A DNA stretch of 64,000 nt from Bufo bufo. Lineage: Eukaryota > Chordata > Amphibia > Anura > Bufonidae. A model generated the notes under the pieces. It was given only the letters and a program-made list of their open reading frames with translations, was not told the DNA's origin and did not search any database. The stretch covers positions 135,362,820 through 135,426,819 of the forward strand of contig NC_053390.1 in NCBI RefSeq assembly GCF_905171765.1, read 5' to 3'. Both the position numbers and the translations under genes were made by a program. This document shows, piece by piece, positions 44,075-53,657 of the stretch. The number at the start of each line of letters is the position of its first letter. Positions within the stretch are counted from its first letter, which is position 1.

Positions 44075-45950
44075 ATGACAGACAGAGGCAGGCCACCCCG
44101 CAAGGGCCGTCGTGGTCGTGGTGCTGTGATTCCCTTTTGCCCTAGACTAATGCCCAGTGTTCAGAGGCCACGTACCCTGAACTCGAAAAGTTCTGAGGAC
44201 ATAGTTGACTGGCTAACACAGGACACCCAATCTTCTACAGCTTCCGCTCGGAACCTTGACGCACCATCCTCCTCCAGCTCAGCTTTGAGCACCTCTCAAG
44301 TTACCACTCGCCCGCCTGCCGCTACCACCAACACTAGCACCACAGCTGCTTCACTTGATCTGTCAGAGGAGTTATTTATACATCAGTTGGAAGAAATGAG
44401 TGCTGCACAACCATTATTGCCAGAGGATGTAGATAACAGGGATATGTCTCAGTCAGGCAGCATTACACACATGGACGTACGGTGTGATGATGATGATGTT
44501 GAAACCCGCTGCTGCTTCCTTTGCTGAGTTGTCAGATACAAGTGAAGCGGTTGATGATGACGATGTGTTCGTGGATGTCACGTGGGTGCCCGCTCGAAGA
44601 GAAGAAGAACAGGGGGAAAGTTCTGATGGGGAGACAGAGAGGAGAAGGAAAAGAGTTGGAAGCAGGGGGAGGTCGTCGCAAGGAGCTAGTGGCACAGTCA
44701 GACAGCATGCATCGGCACCCGGGGTCAGCCGGACAGCACGCCAATCAACGCATGCTGTTGCCACCACAAGAATGCCGTCATTACAGAGCTCAGCAGTGTG
44801 GCATTTTTTGTGTGTGTCTGCCTCTGACAACAGCGATGTCATTTGCAACCTGTGCCAAAAGAAAATGAGTCGTGGGAAGTCCAACACCCACCTAGGTTCA
44901 ACTGCTTTGCGAAGGCACATGATCGCACATCACAAACGCCTATGGGATCAACACATGAGTACAAGCAGCACACAAACTCAAAGCCGCCATCCTCCTCCTG
45001 GTCCAGCATCTTCAGCCACATGAACCACTGCTGTCCTCCTTGCCCCCTCTCAACCATCCGCTACTCCGTCTCTCGCCTTGAGCAGTTCCTGCTCATCTGC
45101 CCACAGTCAGGTGTCTGTCAAGGACATGTTTGAGCGTAGGAAGCCAATGTCACAAAGTCACCCCCTTGCCCGGCGTCTGACAGCTGGCTTGTCTGAACTC
45201 TTAGCCCGCCAGCTTTTACCATACAAGCTGGTGGAGTCTGAGGCGTTCCACGGGGACGTAACAGGGATTAAACTGATAGGAATAGAACAACATAACACAC
45301 CACAACTATCTGGCGGCACATTAGATTGCACGCGCAGTGCCCCAAATTTGAAGTAGGAGGACCGAACAAGCATCTTTTTCCATCTTCCCGTTCCTAAAAT
45401 CGATGTCATATACACGTCCCCTGATAGGGGACGTAACAGGGATTAAACTGATAGGAATAGAACAACATAACACACCACAACTATCTGGCGGCACATTAGA
45501 TTGCACGCGCAGTGCCCTAAATTTGAAGTAGGAGGACCGACCAAGCATCTTTTTCCATCTCCCCATTCCTAAAATCGATGCCATATACACGTCCCCTGAT
45601 AGGGGACGTAACAGGGATTAAACTGAAAGGAATAGTACTACTTAACACACCTTATAATAACGCAGAGAGAGGAGTCTGAAGAAAAGGAGTCAGAGGAGGA
45701 AGGTGGCTTTGAGGAGGTGGAAGACCAACCACAGCAGGCGTCCTAGGGGGCTTGTTGTCACCTTTCGGGGACCCTTGGTGTTGTACGTGGCTGGGTGGAG
45801 GAAGAGACATTCAATGACATCAGTGAGGACAAGGAACGGGACATGGCTAGCTTGGTATCCAACCTTGTGCAAATGGGGAGTTTGCGGTTGTGCAAATGGA
45901 CTGTTTGCGGTGCGTTAAACGGGGAGTTTGGTCTGTCACTGTGAAGCGGG
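44075..45950 (+). pseudogene. hAT-3 transposase, N terminus and BED finger; core replaced by U2-like repeats
   Basis: The ATG at 44075 opens an Arg/Gly-rich start (MTDRGRPPRKGRRGRG), then SEDIVDWLTQ and a Ser/Thr-rich linker. A frameshift near 44490 (in a GATGAT run) leads to a frame open to 45023, with an acidic segment (DDDDVFVDVTWVPA) and a BED finger at about 44800-44940 (W-F, CNLCQKKM, then H-x4-H). Another frame carries VSVKDMFERRKPM and LLARQLLPYKLVESEAF to 45250. There the core is cut: 45252-45650 is the U2-like array, and 45665-45950 resumes only with the acidic loop (KRSQRRK-type frame; gtggctttgaggaggtgg). The hAT dimerization motif was not found. Confidence 0.82.
45252..45650 (-). 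repeat. 175-bp tandem repeat whose minus strand resembles U2 snRNA
   Basis: The marker ggggacgtaacagggatta recurs at 45252, 45427 and 45602, exactly 175 bp apart; the last unit is partial. On the minus strand each junction reads, in U2 order, gtgtgttatgttgttctat, tatcagtttaatccctg, ttacgtcccctatcagggga, then gattttagg and gggagatggaaaaag and atgcttg. Vertebrate U2 has gtgtagtatctgttctta, tatcagtttaatatctg, atacgtcctctatccgagga, then ggatttttgg, gggagatggaa and agcttgc at matching places. Two near-complete U2-like copies (about 45355-45480 and 45530-45652) and one 5' fragment are present. The branch-point pairing segment (gtagta) is not conserved, so these are not functional U2 genes. The U2 comparison is from memory. 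Confidence 0.65.
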
Positions 45951-46312
45951 CGTAACGCTTACACTACCTGATCGATACAACATCATACCTGATTTTTTTA
46001 AAGCACGTTATTCCAAACAATTTAGGAATGTTAGGTGATTTATGCCCTTTATGGATTAAAACCGACTCTGCGTCAACTACGTAATTTTCCATAGGCAGTT
46101 TTGCCATAGATCTCCCTCCGGCATGCCACAGTCCAGGTGTTAGTCCCCTTAAAACAACTTTTCCATCACTATTGTGGCCAGAAAGAGTCCCTGTGGGTTT
46201 TAAAATTCGCCTGCCCATTGAAGTCAATGGCGGTTCGCCCGGTTCGCGAACATTTACGAAAATTTGCGTTTGCCGTTCGCGAACGGAAAATTTTATGTTA
46301 GCGACATCTCTA

Positions 46313-47088
46313 ATGGTAAACAGATCAGGGCCACCAGTTGATTATAGCTCTACCCCCTGGAACGAGAACATATGGAGCAATGTGGTTCCCACAGTCGAAA
46401 GGTTTGTCTTTTAGTCCTCATGACAAGTTCGGCTGCAATGACTCTAACCCGAACAGCCTTGTGCAGTATGTTGGTATAGATCCTGTAAAGGGTAAGAATC
46501 TGGCCTGCAGCAACTGTACATTTTTAATTGCTGGAATACCCTCTAACTCCTCAGAGGGTCAGGAAAAGGGACAAAAAAAATGGCAGAAGGTGTCCGACTG
46601 GCCAAATTGATATATCAGTTGTTTAATAGTACGGTGGTTGCAGTCCCAGAAGATGTATTACTGGTCTGTGGGCATAAGGCATACAAGTGGTTGCCCATAA
46701 ATGTCACTGGTTTATGTACAATTGCCTGGCTTGCTCCTGCAACCTTTATAATACCTCATTCCGACATAGATATAAACGCTGTACCTAAACATACTCTGTA
46801 TCGAAGAGGCAAGGAAAATACACCCAGACCAAATGGTAAACATCACGTAGTAGAGATGAGCAACTCTAATAAGATTTTCAGTACCTTGTTCTTGTACCCC
46901 ATGGTAATGCAGATGTGGGACAAGCTAGTAGTGGCAATTGATTATTTGGATGATCAGATATGAGAGGTGTTAAGACTGTCCAGAACCAGATAAATCATTG
47001 TCTCCAATCAACACACCTTGGTTTTAGACCGACAGCAAAGGAAGGAGGTATATGTCAGGTTGTAGGACCTGCTTGTTGTCATTATATA
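46313..47088 (+). pseudogene. env: ERV env, surface end and transmembrane ectodomain with CX6CC
   Basis: Continues env after hAT-3. Frame changes occur near 46340 and near 46580. Seen: a Trp-rich PWNENIWSNVV, CSNCTFLIAGIP, QLFNSTVVAVPEDVLLVCGH, and NVTGLCTIAWLAPA (possible N-glycosylation sites at NST and NVT). No convincing furin site: RRGKEN near 46805 is the best basic cluster. A stop at 46961 and another frame change precede the transmembrane subunit, in which CQVVGPACC (47055-47081) matches the CX6CC pattern. The fragment ends at the TA target of Tc1-C. Confidence 0.78.
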
Positions 47089-48665
47089 CAGTCAAGTCCA
47101 TAAATATTGGGACACCGTCACAATTCTAACATTTTTGGCTCTATACACCACCACAATGGATTTGAAATGAAACGAACAAGATGTGCTTTAACTGCAGACT
47201 GCCAGCTTTAATTTGAGGGTATTTACATCCAAATCAGGTGTAGGAATTACAACAGTTTACATATGTGCCTCCCACTTGTTAAGGGACCAAAAGTAATGGG
47301 ACATAATAATAATCATAAATCAAACTTTCACTTTTTAATACTTGGTTGCAAATCCTTTGCTGTCAATTACAGCCTGAAGTCTGGAATGCATAGACATCAC
47401 CAGACGCTGTGTTTCATCCCTGGTGAAAGTCTCTACTGCAACTGTCTTCAGTTCCTGCTTGTTCTTGGGGCATTTTCCCTTCATTTTTGTCTTCAGCAAG
47501 GGAAATGCATGCTCAATCGGATTCAGGTCAGGTGTTTGACTTGGCCATTGCATAACATTCCCCTTCTTTCCCATAAAAAAACTCTTTGGTTGCTTTTGCA
47601 GTATGCTTTGGGTCATTGTCCATCTGCACTGTGAAGCATTTGGCTGAATATGAGCAGATAATATTGTCCGAAACACTTCAGAATTCATCCTGCTGCTTTT
47701 GTCAGCAGTCACATCATCAATAAATACAAGAGAACCAGTTCCACTACCACCACCATGCTTCACTGATGAGGTGGTATGCTTAGGATCATGAGCAGTTCCT
47801 TTCCTTCTCCATACTCCTCTCTTCCCATCACTTTGGTACAAGTTGATCTTGGTCTCATCTGTCCATAGGATATTGTTCCAGAACTGTGAAGGCTTTTTTA
47901 GATGTCGTTTGGCAAACTCTAATCTGGCCTTCCTGTTTTTGAGGCTCACCAATGGTTTACATCTTGTGGTGAACCCTCTGTATTCACTCTGGTGAAGTCT
48001 TTTCTTGATTGTTGACTTTGACACACATACACCTACCTCCTGGAGAGTGTTCTTGATCTGGCCAACTGCTGTGTTTTCTTCACCAGGCAAAGAATTTTTC
48101 GGTCATCCACCACAGTTGTATTCCGTGGTCTTCCGGGTCTTTTGGTGATGCTGAGCTCACCGGTGCGTTCCTTCTTTTTAAGAATGTTCCAAACCTTTTT
48201 TTTTTTCCCACGCCTAATGTTTTTGCTATCTCTATGATGGGTTTGTTTTGTTTTTTCAGCCTAACGATGGCTTGCTTCACTGATAGTGACAGCTCTTTGG
48301 ATCTTATCTTGAGAGTTGAAAACAACTGATTTTAAATGCAAATAGCACACTTGAAATGAACTATGGACCTTTTATCTGCTCATTGCAATTGGGATAATAA
48401 AGGAATAACACACACCTGGCCTAGGAACAGCTGAGAATCCAATTGTCCCATTACTTTTGGTCCCTTAACAAGTGGGAGGCACATATGCAAACTGTTGTAA
48501 TTCCTATACCGTTCACCTGATTTGGATGTAAATACCCTCAAATTAAAGATGACAGTCTGCAGTTAAAGCACATCTTGTTCGTTTCATTTCAAATCCATTG
48601 TGGTAGTGTATAGAGCCAAAAATGTTAGAATTGTGTTGATGTCCCAATATTTATGGACCTGACTG
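47089..48665 (-). mobile_element. Tc1-C: Tc1-like transposon inserted in ERV env
   Basis: Left end cagtcaagtccataaatatt; right end its near reverse complement (aatatttatggacctgactg), flanked by TA at 47087-47088 and 48666-48667; length 1,577 bp. The TIR region is ~200 bp (for example gaaatgaaacgaacaagatg on the left mirrored on the right). Env reading resumes exactly after the right TA. Confidence 0.93.
47335..48325 (-). pseudogene. Tc1-C transposase, internally deleted
   Basis: N-terminal HTH at 48325-48190 (RSKELSLSVKQAIVRLKKQN, IIEIAKTLGV). A frame change near 48100 leads to the frame open to 47335. LWTDETKINLY (first Asp) is present at about 47850. After KHGGGS a deletion removes the following core segment, with the reading resuming at GTGSLVFIDDV. 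The segment that should hold the second Asp (DNDPKH) is read in a shifted frame between two compensating indels (about 47560-47630), so the motif is lost from the product although the DNA for it remains. SQTPDLNPIEHAF (third residue) is in frame at about 47520. Ends DSKGFATKY. Confidence 0.9.
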
Positions 48666-48667
48666 TA

Positions 48668-48936
48668 GATCCCCAAGGTAACCTACAGGTAAAAGCTGGA
48701 ATAGAAAAGGTAAATACCATGAGAGACAAAGGTTACAGGAAAATAGTGCAGATAAAGACTCATGGTGGGGTGACACTTTTTCTTTCCTAAATCCTGCCAA
48801 CTGGTTCAAAGGGCTGGGTGGCTGGCTAATGGGAATCATACAAACAATAGCACAAGTAGTACTAATTATACTAGTTATTTACATTTTAATCAAGCTTATG
48901 CTTATGTTTATTAATAAAGTTTTAAAATCAGCTTCG
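48668..48936 (+). pseudogene. env: ERV env, membrane-spanning end of transmembrane subunit
   Basis: Resumes after Tc1-C with DPQGNLQVKAG. A frame change near 48760 precedes WFKGLGGWLMG and a long hydrophobic segment (IIQTIAQVVLIILVIYILIK, 48832-48891) that is the membrane anchor, then a short cytoplasmic tail. Retroviral sequence ends near 48936 where PLE-C begins, in the same frame by chance. No polypurine tract or LTR follows. Confidence 0.8.
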
Positions 48937-49512
48937 AAAAGAACCCAGACCAATACTTGGCTCAAATACACCGGGTTCACACGCTGCGGCAGTCATCCTT
49001 GTAAAACTTGTGGCTACGTTGTGCCCACCAAAATCTTTGAGGATTCCGAACATGTTTCATCCTTCTCCATTTATACAACTGGGGTAATTTATGTTATCAG
49101 ATGTACTAAGTGAGACCTCCTTTATGTGGGAAGCACCACAAGAAGGTTGAAAAATAGAATCCTGGAACATCTGAATTATGTTACCAATTCTTCTTATGTC
49201 AACATTTCGAATGCTGCTAGGCACTTTGTTTCGATGCATGGTAAGAATTTACTAACTTTTTCTGCCTTTGGAATCGAGCGAGTTTTTCCCTCTATTCGAG
49301 GGGGGCGATTTCCAAAGGCGATTAATACAAAGGGAAGCCTTCTGGATCTTACGATTAAAAACAAGATATTCGAATGGCTTGAATTTAAAAAAGGAACTCA
49401 TGTATCTTTATTAGGATCTGGTCCATTCCTGGTGTACCGGCTCTATATATATATTCTCATTGTGCTGTTCCATCTAGACCAGCAACTATGTGGATACTTT
49501 CGCCATGTTTGA
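48937..49512 (+). pseudogene. PLE-C GIY-YIG endonuclease domain with one in-frame stop
   Basis: Reading starts at about NTWLKYTGFTRCGSHPC. Cys pattern C-x4-C-x2-C (CGSHPCKTCGYV) matches the linker seen in PLE-B and PLE-D. GIY-YIG core: VIYVIRCTK, a TGA at 49111-49113 where related copies have Cys, then DLLYVGSTTRRLKNRILEHL and ARHF. The frame otherwise runs to 49512. Family role: nicking of target DNA during PLE insertion. One nonsense codon and 5' truncation inactivate it. Confidence 0.88.
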
Positions 49513-50010
49513 TTTACTGTTTTTAACATTGTAAACCACTGTTCAGACTATGCAGTTTTTTCAGGAATTCATATGTTTTTTTGCCAATGCCTCGTCTGTC
49601 ATTGTGTTTTTCGGAGACTGGCATATTTTGCTATTCCTGATTTAGGACCCAGGAGTCTGAATAGTATTTATTTTATGTGCACCCACCTGGTTTTTATAGA
49701 TGTTAAATTTGCACTAATGTTAATTTCAGTTGCTCCCATTGGCTATGTCCTGGGTGTGCTGCAATCAGCTCCTTCTAGTTATCACCTGTGGTGGGAGGAG
49801 AGGTTGCAGCTAACCTATTTAAATATGGCCAGTTGGATTTCTGATCAGTCACGACTAAGAACATGTTTGTTCGAAACGCGTAGACGTTCATTTGGAACAC
49901 TGAGGTGATGCTGTCACTGTATTGATCTGTACTACACTGAATAATGGAACCTACAATATTTTCTAACTTTGATGCTGGATTCATCACTTTATTTCTATGA
50001 ATTTAATGAA
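48937..50010 (+). mobile_element. PLE-C: 5'-truncated Penelope-like element replacing the ERV 3' end
   Basis: Contains the C-terminal Cys-rich and GIY-YIG part of a PLE protein (48937-49512), followed by a ~490-bp 3' UTR ending with gtcacgactaagaacatg, tgttcgaaacgcgtagacg and ggattcatcactttattt. The 3' part matches the fragment in hAT-2 (21409-22059, minus). Target duplication not found; the right side adjoins the hAT-N starting at 50031. Confidence 0.85.
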
Positions 50011-50643
50011 GACTGACTATACAGTGTGGTCAGTGGCATAGCTCCAATGGAGGCAGACCATGCAGCTGCTATGGGCCCGTGGGGAATGGGGCCCTACAGT
50101 GAACCAAAGGCTGCACCCCATAATTATATTCAATACAGGCTCCTGTCAAGCTTCAGCCTACAATCCCTATCATCAGTGGATAAAGCTAAAGGACCTGTGA
50201 TGATGTCATCACAAGTCCTGATAGGAACTGCACAGAGAATGGTGCAGTTCCCAGGTTAGAAAGGTTCATCTGCCAGGACCTCTGTTGATCTAATCATCAT
50301 CATCGCAGGCCCTGAATCATCTAGTAAAAGAACTGCACAGAGAATGGTGTAGATCCCAGGCTAGAAAGGGGCATCTGCCAGGACCTATGATGACATCATC
50401 ATGGGTAGTTCAACCACCAACAGGCATGGAGAAGATGAGGTCTCCAATGAGGCTAGAATGGATTGGTAAGAGGAGATCCTTCCTATTTCCGTTCATTTGA
50501 TCCCAATTCCGTTTTTACTCATATCTCCCTCATATATAGTACTGCAGACAGTTACAACCACCACTACCTTATGTACCTCACACAGTCACCATAGTGCATA
50601 ACTAACCACACACTGCATCTATTATTCCTCCTACCTTTAACAT

Positions 50644-50648
<5 letters not shown>

Positions 50649-50683
<35 letters not shown>
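50649..50683. repeat. TA dinucleotide microsatellite
   Basis: A pure run of alternating T and A that abuts the left TIR of Tc1-D. Similar runs lie at 35366-35387, 37230-37262, 39065-39098, 39427-39454 and 53618-53654, several next to Tc1 ends or PLE junctions. Confidence 0.95.
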
Positions 50684-50686
<3 letters not shown>

Positions 50687-52215
50687 TCGTGGCCAAAAGT
50701 TTTGAGAATGACACAAATATTAGTTTTCACAAAGTTTGCTGCTAAACTGCTTTTAGATCTTTGTTTCAGTTGTTTCTGTGATGTAGTGAAATATAATTAC
50801 ACGCACTTCATACGTTTCAAAGGCTTTTATCCACAATTACATGACATTTATGCAAAGAGTCAGTATTTGCAGTGTCGGCCCTTTCTATTTCAGGACCTCT
50901 GCAATTCGACTGGGCATGCTCTCAATCAACTTCTGGGCCAATTCCTGGCTGATAGCAACCCATTCTTTCATAATCACTTCTTGGAGTTTGTCAGAATTAG
51001 TGGGTTTTTGTTTGTCCACCCACCTCCTGAGGATTGACCACAAGTTCTCAATGGGATAAAGATCTGGGGAGATACCAGACCATGGACCCAAAATGTCAAC
51101 GTTTTGGACCCCGAGCCACTTAGTTATCACTTTTGCCTTATGGCACGGTGCTCCATCGTGCTGGAAAATGCATTGTTCTTCACCAAACTGTTGTTGGATT
51201 GTTGGAAGAAGTTGCTGTTGGAGGGTGTTTTGGTACCATTCTTTATTCATGGCTGTATTTTTGGGCAAAATTGTGAGTGAGCCCACTCCCTTGGATGAGA
51301 AGCAACCCCACACATGAATGGTCTCAGAATGCTTTACTGTTGGCATGACACAGGACTGATGGTAGTGCTCACCTTTTCTTCTCCGGACAAGTCATTTTCC
51401 AGATGCCCCAAACAATCGGAAAGAGGCTTCATCTGAGAATATGACTTTGCCCCAGTCCTCAGCAGTCCATTCACCATACTTTCTGCAGAAGATCAATCTG
51501 TCCCTGATGTTTTTTTTTGGAGAGAAGTGGCTTCTTTGCTGCCCTTCTTGACACCAGGCCATCTTCCAAAAGTTTTCGCCTCACTGTGCGTGCAGATGCG
51601 CTCACACCTGCCTGCTGCCATTCCTGAGCAAGCTCTGCACTGGTGGCACTCCGATCCCGCAGCTGAATCCTCTTTAGGAGACGATCCTGGCGCTTGCTGG
51701 ACTTTCTTGGACGCCCTGAAGCCTTCTTAACAAGAATTGAACCTCTTTCCTTGAAGTTCTTGATGATCCTATAAATTGTTGATTGAGGTGCAATCTTAGT
51801 AGCCACAATATCCTTGCCTGTGAAGCCATTTTTATGCAACGCAATTCGCATTTCTTTGCAGGTCACCATGGTTAACAATGTAAGAACAATGATTTCATGC
51901 ATCACCCTCCTTTTAACATGTCAAGTCTGCCATTTTAACCCAATCAGCCTGACATAATGATCTCCAGCCTTGTGCTCGTCAACATTCTCACCTGAGTTAA
52001 CAAGATGATTACTGAAATGATCTCAGCAGGTCCTTTAATGACAGCAATGAAATGCAGTGGAAAGGTTTTTTGGGGATTAAGTTCATTTTCATGGCAAAGA
52101 AGGACTATGCAATTCATCTGATCACTCTTCATAACATTCTGGAGTATATGCAAATTGCTATTATAAAAACTTAAGCAGCAACTTTTCCAATTTCCAAAAC
52201 TTTTGGCCATGACTG
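50684..52215 (-). mobile_element. Tc1-D: Tc1-like transposon next to a TA-microsatellite
   Basis: Left end cagtcgtggccaaaagtttt; right end aaaacttttggccatgactg; TA on both sides (50682-50683, 52216-52217); length 1,532 bp. The left flank is a TA-microsatellite (50649-50683). The right TA is shared with the start of Tc1-E. Confidence 0.93.
50885..51905 (-). pseudogene. Tc1-D transposase, interrupted
   Basis: First frame 51905-51471: HTH segments (EMRIALHKNGFTGKDIV, STIYRIIKNFKERGS), GRPRKSSKRQ linker, then SAELAQEWQQAGVSASARTV and RRKLLEDGL. The frame stops near 51471; the following segment with FSDEASFRLFG (first Asp, about 51430) and a TGA lies in other frames. Second frame 51346-50885: VWGCFSSKG, IFQHDGAPCHKAK (second Asp, about 51165) and SPDLYPIENLW (third residue, about 51055). 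DDE residues readable; not one frame. Confidence 0.9.
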
Positions 52216-52217
52216 TA

Positions 52218-53140
52218 CAGTACAGACCAAAAGTTTGGACACACCTTCTCATTCAAAGAGTTTTCAAAACTATGCATCAAAACTATGAATTAACACATGT
52301 GGAATTATATACATAACAAACAAGTGTGAAAAAACTGAAAATATGTCATATTCTAGGTTCTTCAAAGTAGCTACCTTTTGCTTTGATTACTGCTTTGCAC
52401 ACTCTTGGCATTCTCTTCATGAGCTTCAAGAGGTAGTCCCCTGAAATGGTTTTCCAACAGTCTTGAAGGAGTTCCCAGAGATGCTTAGCACTTGGCCCTT
52501 TTGCCTTCACTCTGCGGTCCAGCTCACCCCAAACCATCTCGATTGGGTTCAGGTGCGGTGACTGTGGAGGCCAGGTCATCTGGCGCAGCACCCCATCACT
52601 CTCCTTCATGGTCAAATAGCCCTTACTTTCAAAGTTTTCCCAATTTTTCGGCTGACTGACTGAACTTCATTTCTTAAAGTAATGATGGCCACTCATTTTC
52701 CTTTACTTAGCTGCTTTTTTCTTGCCATAATACAAATTCTAACAGTCTATTCAGTAGGACTATCAGCTGTGTATCCACCTGACTTCTCCTCAACGCCACT
52801 GATGGTCCCAACCCCATTTATAAGGCAAGAAATCCCACTTATTAAACCTGACAGGGCACACCTGTGAAGTGAAGACCATTTCAGGGGACTACCTCTTGAA
52901 GCTCATCAAGAGAATGCCAAGAGTGTGCAAAGCAGTAATCAAAGCAAAAGGTGGCTACTTTTAAGAACCTAGAATATGACATATTTTCAGTTGTTTCACA
53001 CTTGTTTGTTATGTATATAATTCTACATGTGTTAATTCATAGTTTTGATGCCTTCAGTGTGAATCTACAATTTTCATAGTCATGAAAATAAAGAAAACTC
53101 TTTGAATGAGAAGGTGTGTCCAAACTTTTGGTCTGTAATG
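52218..53140 (-). mobile_element. Tc1-E: foldback Tc1 derivative with transposase ends on both arms
   Basis: Left end cagtacagaccaaaagtttg; right end reads caaacttttggtctgtaatg; flanked by TA (52216-52217, 53141-53142); length 923 bp. The two outer ~240-270-bp arms are inverted copies that include not only the TIR but also the transposase C-terminal coding DNA (ctttgattactgctttgca on the left, tgcaaagcagtaatcaaag on the right). The right arm has ~43 bp (53045-53090) missing from the left. The transposase core is absent. Confidence 0.88.
52346..52615 (-). pseudogene. Tc1-E transposase, C-terminal fragment
   Basis: Open frame ending near 52346: contains WPPQSPHLNPIEMVWGELDR, where the third catalytic residue lies in NPIE, then MPRVCKAVIKAKGSYFEE, the conserved C-terminus. 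The first two catalytic residues and the HTH region are missing. A second inverted copy of its last ~35 codons is in the right arm (about 52880-52965). Confidence 0.85.
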
Positions 53141-53142
53141 TA

Positions 53143-53614
53143 TATACACACCGTATATATATAATGCGACACAGTGAGGGGTTGTGTCTGGCAAGGCAGG
53201 TATTTTCCTCTCAGCATGTGCAGCTGGGCTGGTTTCCAGCCAGGTGAGGTCAAATACAGCACCGGTCCGGGTTTTGGCAGCACTTGGCTGTCTTTAAATA
53301 GGCAGCTGGGTTTAGGAGAAATGTCTCTGTTTTTGGGATCTGAGGCTTTTTGCCGTGCTGGAGGGTGGAGAGCCGTATGCTGGGGAAACAGGTCCCCTAA
53401 AGCCTGCTGTGGACTACTGGAGGCAGAACTGCCAGCAAGGTGACTTGTGTTATATGAACTTTCCAGTGTGTGTGAATTAACACCAAGACTTCAAAGTTAC
53501 GTGCTGTTTTGTGCAATTGCCTCAAGTGTGAATAAGCACTGACATTTTGAGTTAAGAACTTGTATTTTGCCTCTGTACTGCGCCCGCTTACCCTATCTAC
53601 CAGAGCGAAACTCC

Positions 53615-53657
<43 letters not shown>

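Larger units (their letters stand above)
42052..46312 (+). mobile_element. hAT-3: BED-finger hAT element inserted in ERV env, with internal foldback and U2-like repeats
   Basis: Left end tagagatgtcccgaa (this 15-mer is present twice in tandem at 42052 and 42067) followed by ttcgccggcgaa; right end ttcgcgaacgg to gcgacatctcta. The flanking 8-mers (gggctgaa, atggtaaa) match at only four positions. Order: GC arm, foldback block (42475-43180), AT-rich block, 130-bp repeats (43656-44045), transposase start and BED finger (44075-45250), U2-like repeat (45252-45650), acidic-region remnant (45665-45950), right arm. The middle and most of the end of the transposase are missing. Confidence 0.8.
28210..48936 (+). 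mobile_element. Endogenous retrovirus, gamma/epsilon-like, split by at least five insertions
   Basis: Order on the plus strand: putative 5' LTR remnant (TATA at 28358), primer binding site (28451), leader with a small reading frame, gag (28998-30333), protease, RT, L1 insertion, RT remainder and connection, composite insertion, RNase H end and integrase (40409-41795), env start overlapping pol (41728), hAT-3 insertion, env middle, Tc1-C insertion, env transmembrane end (48668-48936), then PLE-C. No 3' LTR and no polypurine tract are visible. The CWIC motif of surface Env and the CX6CC motif of the transmembrane subunit place Env with gamma-type envelopes; the PBS is of tRNA-Lys type. All genes carry frameshifts or stops; it is a dead provirus. 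Confidence 0.88.

Noticed and set aside
49775..49987. Minus-strand 70-codon frame similar to a plus-strand frame at 21505-21711
   Set aside because: The similarity is due to two copies of the PLE 3' untranslated tail, not to a conserved protein.
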